Shown: piece after piece, positions 51,155 to 61,556 of the stretch
Layout of the letters: every line of letters begins with the position of its first letter
Numbering within the stretch: the first letter of the stretch is position 1
Source: Clarkia xantiana subsp. parviflora
Taxonomy: Eukaryota > Streptophyta > Magnoliopsida > Myrtales > Onagraceae
NCBI GenBank assembly: GCA_036873135.1
Contig: JAPTYO010000017.1
Location: 10,912,001 to 10,976,000 of the forward strand
DNA: 64,000 nt
Direction of reading: 5' to 3'
The notes under the pieces: generated by a model
The model's input: only the letters and a program-made list of their open reading frames with translations
What the model was told of the DNA's origin: nothing
The model's database searches: none
Position numbers and translations under genes: made by a program

Positions 51155-52125
51155 CATGCCCCCGAGTCAACCAATGGCCTGACCCTTGATTGACTCTATT
51201 TTAGGATGGTATGACACGCGCAATTTGAAGCCGGTATTTTACCTTTTGTCGGAATCTTTACTTACCCATGGGTGTGTGTCTCTGACTCTGCCCCCTGTCT
51301 TATAAAATAGAGGAATTGCAAATGTCAGAATAGCACGGACACGTGTCTAAGCACGTGTCCGTCTGAGATGGAAATAATAAATCCAATACTGTCACGAGCT
51401 TATACTCAGAAAATATACGCATGCGGGGGGATGCAACATGAATATGGTTAAGTGAGTCCATGCTTCAATTTCATGACGGGGTAAGCCTATGTGGGGAAAA
51501 AATTTCGATTTTTGTCCAAATTTTTTTCTAAGTATAGGATACTAAAAAATATGCCTATTGGATGTTACCTTGAGTGAACATGGATGTATCATGAACATGA
51601 GGGTGTGTACCTATATAAGGCAAAGTGTGTCGCGGACACGAGGGTCCTGGACTTGCGAGGTGCCATGCATCCGTCGTTGATGAACATCTTACAACAGAAG
51701 TATGCTCTCAATGTATATGCCGAGGGACATGACCCTTGTTGATATAGTATTGCCCCCAAGATCATTGAGGTGAATGCCCCCAGAGGGGGAGTATATGTAG
51801 TGACGTGGCCAAGTAGGGGCACTTGCCCCTTAGTCGGGAGGTGTTAGGCCTCCTGATATGTTGTCGATGAACATCTCATGATAAACATGTGTTGGGTAGC
51901 GCAAACGCGTGTAGTGCCATATAGGCTGTATAAAGTGTTGGGACGAGGCCCGTACTGACATAGAGTTGCCCCCGTATAGAGGATGTTCGCTATGTAGTAG
52001 TTGTGAACTTGTAAGTTCGTAGGTGTGGAGTTGCCCCCTTATCGGGGTGTTCGCACCGTAGTTGTTTCGGACACGAGGTGGCGACTATTGTATCGACTGC
52101 TACTTGGGTTTTCCAAAGTAGGGTG
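51155..52125 (-). other. 3' non-coding region of element H
   Basis: No gene. The minus strand repeats G-rich, polypurine-like GGGGGCAA blocks at about 51752, 51778, 51969 and 52033. Small frames here look spurious. Confidence 0.6.
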
Positions 52126-52823
52126 TGTTGGATCACGATGGAACTCCGGTACGGACTTTGACGGCAATCCTAGCTCCTTTGCTCCACGCAATCCTGCAAG
52201 AGGGGATAGACCGGGCGGTGACCCAGAATCCCTCTCCGATGCTTAAATGAGTATTCTCGTATGACTGGCAAGCAGTAATCTCAAAGTGTATTAAACTCAA
52301 CTTAAGTCTTTTTGAGGTGATCTCCTACCCTTTTATAGGCAAAGAGATGCCTCAGGTACCTGGCGAACCGTTAGGGGTGGTTAGCCCGTATCCCGCATAT
52401 CTCGGACGTGATCTCGCGTATCTCAGCCATGCCCCGCGTATCTCGGCCACTCTCCGTGTATCTTAACCACGTTCCGCGTATCTCGGCCACGCCCCGCATA
52501 TCTTGGCCTTATCCTCTGATAACGAGTCCCGACTCCCTTCAGGGACTCCAGAGTTATCTCGTTGTGTCACCGCTCGGGGCCCCTCGTCATTGTGACAGGG
52601 CCAATCATTCTCAGGGATTCATCATCGGGGCCTACTTAAAGGCTTCTCATCGGGAGCTTCTAGCTCAACCGTCGGGACCGACTCTGTCGGGACCTTGGTT
52701 CGTCGGGACTCCCTTCGTCGGGACCCTTCTCCTAAGTCATCTTGACCTTCATTTTGGGCCTGGTGGGCCTGTTTTCCGTTTCCTCGCCGTTAAAGGGCCT
52801 GACGGCTGTAGTCGAACCCATCA
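52126..52823 (-). repeat. 3' LTR of element I (698 bp)
   Basis: TGTTGGATCACG...CCCATCA. On the minus strand a TATAAAA box (52331-52337) splits U3 from R. U3 holds about seven degenerate 25-bp copies of a TCTCGGCCACGCCCCGCGTA motif and four GTCGGGAC repeats. Confidence 0.95.
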
Positions 52824-52833
52824 TTTGCCCCCA
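52824..52833 (-). other. Polypurine tract of element I
   Basis: The minus strand reads TGGGGGCAAA directly before the LTR's TGATGG, the usual start of plus-strand DNA synthesis. Confidence 0.8.
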
Positions 52834-53208
52834 AGACATGAGGGACTTTTAGTTCGTCGTGTCTTCCATCTCCCGATCTTCCAATACTAGAGTCGGGGAT
52901 CTTTTCCTTGGTTCAGTTACTCAGTTTATCAGTCTTCTCCTCCACGTTTCCTCAGGGTTTTGTAGATAACTGTTATATCCCAAGGGTCTCCTCGGTTTCC
53001 TAGTGCATTAAATGCAGTGGATAATGGAGTGACGTTTTCGACCCACGTGCCTGATTTTTCGCGCCTGTCCTTTTCTGAAAAGTGCTTTTCAGGCTGTTTC
53101 ATCATTACGCCCTTTGTCCTTCTGCACGTTTCATCTCAACGGTCCAGATTAAGACTCTTCGACTTCGACGATTCGGATCGAAGTGTCCTTTCAACCGTCT
53201 TCTTCGAC
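52834..53208 (+). other. Region upstream of the antisense gene in element I
   Basis: Non-coding stretch between the polypurine tract and the antisense TATA box. By position it would be the promoter region of the antisense gene. Confidence 0.5.
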
Positions 53209-53215
53209 TATAAAA
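53209..53215 (+). promoter_or_regulatory. TATA box of the antisense gene
   Basis: TATAAAA preceded by C, 169 bases before the first ATG at 53378, with a pyrimidine-rich stretch after it typical of a plant 5' leader. The direction is opposite to gag-pol. Confidence 0.6.
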
Positions 53216-53377
53216 CCCTAGCCATGGTCACAATTTAACTTTTACCGTCTTCGAATTCTCAAAAGCTCTCTGCGATTCCTCTGCGATTCCAAGCTCTGTG
53301 ATTTCGAAGGTCTTTGGAGTTTCCTCAATCATCTTTCCGGCGACGTTTCGCTCATCTCCTTCAACCTCTATTTCATC

Positions 53378-56088
53378 ATGTCTGGTAAGGAATCCCTCTT
53401 CGTTGCTTGTTCTTCTTTTCCTTTCTAATTTTCCAAGAGTCCCACTGTATTTTCTTGCCCTGGTTGCTTTTCAGACAGCGGTTCCAGTTCTGAGGGGAGA
53501 AAACCCTTTAATTTTGATTATGCTCCGAATGAGATCTCCAATACTGCCTATGATGCAGCCCTCCGAGAGGGTTGTATCACTATCACCTGGGAACCCCGTT
53601 TCCCGTATCCTCGGCATCGCCCCTCGAGTAACCCTGAGGTTACTCGTCCCCAGAAAGGGGAGGTATTTGTCTCTACGGGACAAATATCAGCGGGGATCAG
53701 GTTCCCCTTTTGCAGTAATCTGGTCGAGCTATGCCATCATTACAGAACGCACCCCACTACCTTTTCTCCCCATGCCATCCGCCTCTAGAACGCCTTTCAA
53801 GTCCTCTGTCTCCGACAGAAGTGGGTCTACAGCCTCCAACTCTTCAGAACCTTTTATGGGATGAAGTGTAATGAGGCGGGGGTTTGCGCCTTCTACCCTC
53901 GGATGCCCAAGTGGAGTAAACAGCAGCTTGCCCGGTACGGTTGGACCAGTGACACCTGGAAGGTGGTCAAGGGTCGGGGACTCTTGATTGATACAGGGTC
54001 CGACAACAGTAGCTGGAAGAAGAGCTACTTCTTTATCCGTCACTCCTCAATTCCCTGGCCTCGTTGGGAGGTGGCAGCGGACCCTCCGCCTGCTTTCCAC
54101 ACTTATGCTGACGAGGATTTTAAGACTCTCCAACTTATCCAGCTCTATCGGTGGGAGGAGTCTTACACTCCTCTCAACGCCAACTCACTCGTGGAGCGGG
54201 ACCTGGTGCACGCCGGGATCCGAATCCTAGATATTGTTTCTGGGGGGCAGCTCTTCGACGGCCCTTCCAATATGGTTCCTTGGGTAAACTTCTTACTCTT
54301 CTTTGTTTACTGTTTGCAGCCAAGAAGGTATCTGTGCTGACCGATCTGTTCCTTAAGCAGGGGGAGACTGATGTTGTCCGCCCCTCGCGGAAGAGGAAGT
54401 CCGCCAAGAAGACTGCTGCTACGTCGGGGTCTCCTTCAGCGGAGCAACCCAAGCGGAAGCGGGTGGATCTGGACCAGCTCTTTGATGTCCAGAATGCTGA
54501 AGAAGGTAAAAAACTCCGACTTGCTATTAAATCATACAAAAGGATGGTCCCGACGGATTTGATTTCCTCGACCAAGGAAGCCCGCATCGCTGACGTCAAA
54601 AGAATCCTTCGAGGCGAAACTCCCCGAGTCCTGAAGGCAGGCTACTATCATTACCGCGGGAAGGATCAATACGTCTCCCGACGTATCATTTGGTGTAAGA
54701 ATCCCGATGAACTTCCTGACTACCTTTCTGAAGCTTCTCATCCTCCAGGTGCAGGTCGCTCGGGAACTCCATCGGGTGCTGCAGCTTCCGCAGACGCACC
54801 GTCTTCAGCGGGGGTGCGTTCCTCAGCTAGAGAGAAGGCACCGACTGGCGAACAATTTCGTCAGGTGGAGACTTTAGACTCCTCTGAGGAGACTGACGAG
54901 GGTGGCCCCCATCGTCAGCGTCGGAAGGCGGGGCAATCCCCCTTGAAACCAACCCCTCAGGGGCCGCCTCCTTCATCCTCTCCGCAGTAGCGGCAGCCAT
55001 CGCCTATTCATGAGTTCACTCCTTCCCTTGTTCGGGCCGAGACGGAGGCGTGCCCTTCCATTCCTCGTCCTGTTTCTCCTCTTGCTCTTGATGGGAACTT
55101 CTACAAGCCCTTCGATTCTTCACAGGAGAATGCCCCCTGGACTCCTATCCAGACGCTTCAGGGAGTCCCGCTCACACAAGGGGAGCAGGACCAGGAGCTG
55201 GCCCTGCATCTGCTGGCGGGTTCGATCCTGCCTTCTATGCGGCATCCGATTTGCCTCAATCGGACGCACATGCAGCGGGATGTCCGAAATATGGCCATGC
55301 GCCGTATACAGGTAAGACTTCGCTTCTTCATCTTTTGATGATAAATCGGGTCGTTTGTCCTTTAACATTTTTCCTTCCTGTTTCAGGAGCTCGGGGACGT
55401 CAACCGCCTCATCGGGTATGTTATTGCCTATGATGAGTCCCGGGAGCGGGACCGAGGGGTCCGCGAGCGGCTTCAGGAGGATCTCAAGGCCTCCCAGTCT
55501 TCGCGGGGGAAGCTTGTCAAAGAGCAGGCTGTCCTCAATCAGAAGATTCGGGACCTCCAGCAGCAGATCGCGGACTTTGAGGGGCTCTTGAGGCAAGAGC
55601 GGCAGGAGCGGGGGGCGGTTGTGGACAGGCTGACCCAGGAGAAGAAGGCTGCCGAGGACAAACTGGTCCTTGAGAAGAAGGCTTTGGAGGAGCTAATCGC
55701 GGGATTTCCTGCGCAGCTGGCCGAAGCGGAGGAAAAGGGCCGGGAGGACTATCGGAGGTCTGAGGGCTTCCAAGCTGATGCCATGAAGTTCTTTGGCGCG
55801 GAGGTGGAGAACACTCTCTTCAATGCGGTTGAGGAGCTCCACCTGGAGTACGGAGATGCTATCAATTTCGACAAGTCTCCTTCCCTCGCTCCCTTTGCGA
55901 ATAAGTATTTTGCACTTTCCGAGGAGAGTGATGGGGGGAGTACCCCCGTAATTGTCGAAGACGCTTCTGAACTTCCAAGTGCGGACGCCCCGATAGCCAA
56001 TCCTCCTGAAGCCAATCCTGTGGATCCCTCTGCTACCGACTCCGCGGACCCAGCTGCTGTCAATGCTGCCGACGAGGACCAAGCTTGA
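53378..56088 (+). pseudogene. Antisense spliced gene of element I (Tat antisense ORF)
   Basis: Exon 1 (53378-53384) codes Met-Ser and one base. Intron 1 (53385-53474) has GTAAGG and TTTTCAG ends. Exon 2 opens SGSSSEGRKPF and continues in one frame to about 54283, broken by TAG 53786-53788; it holds GIRFPFCSNLVEL and LFRTFYGMKCNEAG, resembling the 'putative gypsy type transposon' domain of plant Tat antisense proteins. A frame change near 54284-54319 leads to KKVSVLTDLF and a basic stretch (PKRKRVDL), likely nuclear. After TAG 54988-54990 it stays open to 55311. Intron 2 (55312-55386, GTAAGA...TTTCAG) removes a stop. The last exon (55387-56088) is a Glu-Lys coiled coil with an acidic tail. The function of such genes is unknown. 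Confidence 0.75.
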
Positions 56089-56179
56089 ATGTTTTTATCT
56101 TTTAGAGTCCTTGTATCTTCTTCCCTTGTGTCGTCGTCGGGCCCTTGAGCCCTTATCAATATCAGACTCCTTTAGTTCC

Positions 56180-57325
56180 GACCTTTTGTTGCACTTCTCC
56201 GAGTGACTTTACTTATACGCGCTTAAGTCGAAACCTCGACACTTAAGAAATTCTCGTACGTCCTTCCCGACGATTTAATAACTTGCACCACTTAAGGCGG
56301 CTTAATATCGAGTGCATCACTTAAGACGACTTAATTACTACTTAGGATAAACCTAAGATTGTGCACCACTCAAGGCGATTTAGTTCCGCGCATCACTTAA
56401 GACGACTTAGTTCTTAGCAGTCGAAAACCTCGACACTTAAGAAATTCTCGTACGTCCTTCCCGACGATTTAATAACTTGCACCACTTAAGGCGACTTAAT
56501 ATCGAGTGCATCACTTAAGACGACTTTTTGGATACTTAGAATAAATCTAAGTATTGTGCACCACTTAAGGCGTCTTTTCTCGGGCATCACTTAAGACGAC
56601 TTTCGGATACTTAGAATAAATCTAAGTATTGTGCACCACTTAAGGCGTCTTTTCTCGTGCACCACTGAAGGCGACTTTCGGATACTTAGAATAAATCTAA
56701 GTATTGTGCACCACTTAAGGCGTCTTTTCTCGGGCATCACTTAAGACGACTTTCGGATACTTAGAATAAATCTAAGTATTGTGCACCACTTAAGGCGTCT
56801 TTTCTCGTGCACCATTGAAGGCGACTTTCGGATACTTAGAATAAATCTAAGTATTGTGCACCACTTAAGGCGTCTTTTATCGTGCACCACTGAAGGCGAC
56901 TTTCGGATACTTAGAATAAATCTAAGTATTGTGCACCACTTAAGGCGTCTTTTCTCGGGCATCACTTAAGACGACTTTCGGATACTTAGAATAAATCTAA
57001 GTATTGTGCACCACTTAAGGCGTCTTTTCTCGTGCACCACTGAAGGCGACTTTCGGATACTCAGAATAAATCTAAGTATTGTGCACCACTGAAGGCGACT
57101 TTTCTCGTGCACCACTGAAGGCGACTTTTCTCGTGCACCATTGAAGGCGACTTTTTCACTTAGCATAAATCTAAGGACAACTCTTATTCGGAAGCAACAT
57201 CTTTATTTATTGACGGCATAAATTGGCTTACATCGAATTAAACGATAAACAGCATACACCACTTAAGGCGATTTTACATCGGGCATCACTTAAGGCGACT
57301 TTATCGGGCACCACTTAAGGCGACT
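56180..57325. repeat. 75-bp tandem array in element I
   Basis: The hairpin-forming core CTTAGAATAAATCTAAG recurs exactly every 75 bases at 56535, 56610, 56685, 56760, 56835, 56910, 56985 and 57060. Each unit also holds two variants of CACCACTTAAGGCG. A less regular part (56220-56530) contains a 194-bp duplication starting near 56232 and 56426. The array lies between pol and the antisense gene. The frames it opens on both strands come from 75 being a multiple of three. Confidence 0.92.
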
Positions 57326-57329
57326 TTCT

Positions 57330-60300
57330 TCAAGCATGGTGTTTCTTCAAGTGTTCGCCACTAAAAGAATGCTTTAACGTTCTGCCATCGAGGTCTTCCA
57401 ACTTGTATGCGTTCGGAGCTGGCATCCCCATGACCTTATAAGGTCCTTCCCATTTTGGTGACATCTTGTTGATTCGATCCAAAAGGGTGAACTCGTTGCG
57501 ACGCCAAACCAGCTCCCCGACAAAGAACTGTCGGGACTTCACTCGCCGATTGTAGTACCTGGCCGTCGCTAAACGCATTCGAGCTTGGACTTCATCGGCT
57601 TCCCGCCTCTTCTCTTCGAGTAGGTCCAAGTCCAGACGTCTCACTTCATCGTTCGTCAGGGGCTCGTAATATCTCATCCGATGGGACGCCACAGCTACCT
57701 CCACAGGGGCGACAGCTTCCGTGCCATAAACGAGGCCAAACGGAGTCTCCCCTGTTGATCGTTTGGGTGTCGTTCTAACAGCCCAAAGCACATTTTCCAG
57801 TTCGTTCAGTCACTTGCCCTTCAAGGCATATACCCTCTTCTTCAGGCCATCCATCACGATTTTGTTGGCTGACTCCACCTGGCCATTAGTCTGAGCATGG
57901 CGTACGGAGGCGGTCCGATGCTCAATGTTCAGTTCTTCCAGATACTCCCTCACCTGAGAGCCGTTAAACGGTGGGCCATTGTCGCTGATCACCACCTTAG
58001 GAATCCCGTATCTGGACATGATGTGGGTTTGGAGGAACTTGACGATCTGGTTCCGCGTTGTTCTGGCCAATGCCTTCGCCTCTATCCATTTCGAAAAATA
58101 ATCGATAGCTTCAAGTAAATACTTACATTGTCCTTGTGCTTGTGGAAGAGGTCCTACCAAGTCGATGCCCCACTGCGCGAAGGGCCAAGCGCTCTTGATG
58201 GATGTCAGGTTGGCGGCCGGAGCCACGATACTCGGGGCGTACCGCTGGCACGCGTCGCATGATCGGACCAACGTCGTTGCTTCTTTGTTCATCGTGGGCC
58301 AATAGTAGCCCAAGTTCAACACCTTCCTCATAATGGATCGGGCCCCTTCGTGACAAGCCGTGACCCCCTCATGCATTTCCTTCAGGATTCGACTGGTGTC
58401 GGGTTCTGCCACACACTTCAAGTACGGAGTCGAGAACCAGCCCTTCTTGTACAGCTGATTGTCCAGCATCACATAATTAGACGCGATCCGACATATCCTG
58501 TCTGCTACTACCTTATCTTCGGGGACTGCCCCCGTAGTCAGATACACGACTATCGGGGTCATCCAAGTGGGCTCTTCCTCCGATTTTGTCTCAATGGTGC
58601 ACACCTGCGTTGGGTCGATGTTTGATAAGATTACCTTCTCCAGGAAGTGCACCTTCTGATTTTCTTCCAAGGGTGCCCCCAGGGCAAATTTGCTCAAGGC
58701 GTCTGCCTCTACGTTCTCCTCCCTCGGAATAGCCTCGATATCGAAGCTTTTGAAGCTCTCTTTCAGGGCTTGTACCTCTCGCAGATACTTTTTCATTATC
58801 GGACTCCTTGCTTCGTATCGCCCTTGAACCTGGTTCACGATTAACGCTGCGTCGCACTTCACTCTCAAGTGATCGATTCCAGTGCCTTTAGCAATTTTTA
58901 GACCCGTGATAAGAGCTTCATACTCCGCTTCGTTGTTTGTGGCCTTGAATGTTAAAGCCAAGGCGTATCGGAGCGCTTCACCTTCACCCGGTGGTATCAA
59001 CAAGAAGCCCGCTCCTGATCCGTCTGAACTCGCGGAGCCATCCGTGTACATCTCCCAGGTATTTTCCTTGTTTGGCTGTTCTGATTGCTCTGCCCTCTCT
59101 GGTTGTTCTTCTGTCGGGACCTCCGTGGTTGCCCCCTCTACAGGGCCCGCTTCTTCCAGATCGGGGGCTGTAGACTCTGCTATGAAATCTGCTAATGCCT
59201 GGCCTTTGATGGCTGTTCTCGGAGCGAAGTGTATGCGAAACTCGCTAAGCTCTACTGCCCATTTCACTAATCTCCCCGACGCATCCGGTCGGTTCAAAAA
59301 ATGCTTCAAAGGCTGGTTCGTTAGCACAGTGATCTCGTGTGCGTGGAAATACGGCCTTAGCTTCCGAGCAGTAATAATCAACGCAAAGAGGTACTTCTCA
59401 ACGGCGGGATAGTTCAATTCATATTTGGCAAATGCCTTGCTTACATAATAGACGGGGACTTGATTACCCTCGACAATCTTTACTAACACAGAGCTAATGG
59501 AAAATTCAGAACCAGCCAAATAAAGGTAGAGCGGCTCGCCTGGAACCGGTTTCGCCAACGGCGGGAGTGTGCGAAGCTGCTGCTTGAGTGCTTGGAACGC
59601 CTCTTCACATTTGGCGGTCCATTCGAATTTTTTGTTGGCCCTCAAGACTTCAAAAAACGGCATTGATCGGTCGCTGGCTTTGGATAAGAAGCGATTCATT
59701 GCAGCTAGTCGGCCATTCAGCACTTGCACCTCCCGATGGTTTATCGGAGACTCTATCTCCTCGATTGCCCTCAGCTTCTCAGGATTCACTTCAATTCCTC
59801 TCTGGCTTACCATGAAGCCCAAAAATTTCCCTGAGTGGACTCCGAAGGCGCATTTCGTCGGGTTCAAGCGGACTTGATGGAGCCTCATCCGCTCAAACGC
59901 CATGGTAAGGTTGTGTACGTGATCCTCGGCTTGTCGGGACTTCACCAGCATATCGTCCTAAGCTTCCATGGTTTCTCCCAGCATATCTCCAAACAGTTTG
60001 TTCACCATCCGTTGGTAGGTGGCCCCAGCATTGATCAACCCGAAAGGCATGACATCATAGTGATAGATGTCACTGTCTGCATAGAACGCTGTATGAGGAG
60101 CGTCTTCCTTGGCCATCTTGATCTGGTTGTAGCCTGAATACGCATCCATGAAACTTAACAGCTCATGTCCCGATGTGGCATCCACCAGCTGGTCGATTCT
60201 CGGGAGTGGATAGCAGTCCTTTGGGCAAGCCTTGTTCAAGTCGCGGAAGTCCACGCACATTCGCCATTTCCCGTTGGTCTTCTTTACCAGCACTGGGTTG

Positions 60301-61556
60301 GCCACCCAAGTCTGGAATCGGAGCTCCTTAATGAACCCAGCATCGAGCAACCTGCCCACCTCCTACTGGATCGCGATCTTTTTATCCGTGCCCATCGGAC
60401 ACCTTTTCTGTGTGATAGGCTTGATCGTGGGGTCTATCTTCAGCTCGTGTACGATCACATCGGGGCTGATTCCTGGCATATCGCTAGGGGACCAGGCAAA
60501 CAGCTCCTTGAACTCCTTCAACAACTCCACCAATTTTTGGGCTGTCTCTTCAGTTAGAGCAGACCCGATTTTCACCTTCCTCTGGGGTCCGTCGATCTCG
60601 ACTTCTTTCAGATCTTCTACGGGGGCGGGACGCCCAAACTCTTCTCTGGGATCTGTGTCTGTCTGGAGGACAGTCATGGTCTCTCGCCTCCTCCTCCGGG
60701 TGGCATTAACATAGCATTTTCGGGAAGCCACCTGGTCGCCCTTGACCTCTCCGACTCCGTGGTCGGTCGGGAACTTCATCTTCTGGTGCACAGTCGAGGC
60801 AACCGCCATCAGAGGATTAATGGTGGTTCTCCCGATAATCGCGTTGTAGGTCCCCGCGGAATCAACCACGACAAACTCCACGTTCCTCCTTTCTGATTTC
60901 CACCCACTACCAAACTCCACTGGTAAGGTGATTACTCCTAGCGGGTAGGAGGTTGAGCCAGAGAACCCGACCATCAGGAAGTATGCTTCCTTCAGATCTT
61001 TCTTTGTCTTCCCCATAGCTTCCAGCGCGTCCATGAATAGAATGTCGGAGGAGCTCCCTCCGTCGATTAGAATTCTCTTCATCTCGAACCCGTCTACATC
61101 CAAAGTTACTACTAAGGCATCGTCATGCGGGGTCTCCACGCCTATGAGGTCTTCTGACGAGAAGGAGATTACCATCTCTTCTTTCAAGGTCCAAGATCGG
61201 GACCTCTTACCCAGTACCACCGCCGTAGGGATCCTAGAGGCATAGACCTCTCGGGCGGATGAGGTATCACCCCCCGCAGCAAATCCTCCATGAATCACGT
61301 TGATAACTCGTCTCTCCTTGCGAGCACCGGACGACTCTGGATCAGTTCTCTTCTTTTTCGGGGACCGATCGCGGGATCGGGAACGGGACCGCGATCGGGA
61401 CCGAGAGCGGGATCGACACCGTTTATCCCCGACGAATTCCTTGAGCTTCCCCTTCTGGATTAGCTTTTCAATCTCCTTCTTCAGTTCCCGACAGTGATTG
61501 GTGTCGTGACCATTTGCGCGGTGAAATCTACAGTAGCGATCCGTGCGGGATCCCAA
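57330..61556 (-). pseudogene. pol: Pol of element I: protease, RT, two RNase H domains, integrase
   Basis: One frame runs from 61556 to 57330 with three stops. It begins with a CX2HX4HX4C knuckle (YCRFHRANGHDTNHC) and an Arg-Ser tract, then protease (ILIDGGSSSD near 61060), RT (KWRMCVDFRDLNKACPKD, FMDAYSGYNQI), gypsy RNase H (KAFAKYELNYPAVEKY), a second RNase H (YTDGSASSDGSG, NNEAEYEAL, VKCDAALIV, EADALSKFA), integrase zinc finger (MHEGVTACHEG, CDAC), core with Asp (GIDLVG), Asp (ISDNGPPF) and Glu (GQVESANK) with 35 residues between the last two, and the C-terminal KWEGPYKV block. Stops: TAG 60363-60365 before RT motif 1, TAG 59958-59960 at the catalytic box where only Asp-Asp remains, TGA 57810-57812 inside integrase. 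Domain order is that of Ty3/gypsy. Confidence 0.92.

Noticed and set aside
52408..52890. 160-residue plus-strand protein (also 63250-63858)
   Set aside because: Lies in the LTRs of I over the GC-rich U3 repeats; both LTRs give it, with no family match.
54284..54319. Third intron in the antisense gene
   Set aside because: 36 bases is too short for a plant intron and its removal does not restore the frame.
56741..57166. Repetitive small proteins (25-residue repeat) on the minus strand
   Set aside because: The 75-bp unit is a multiple of three, so frames stay open by arithmetic; there is no start context or family match.
56220..57325. CRISPR-like array
   Set aside because: Adjacent units with no unique spacers, inside a plant retrotransposon; an ordinary tandem repeat.
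58882..59412. 176-residue plus-strand protein
   Set aside because: Mirror frame of the pol gene of I on the opposite strand.
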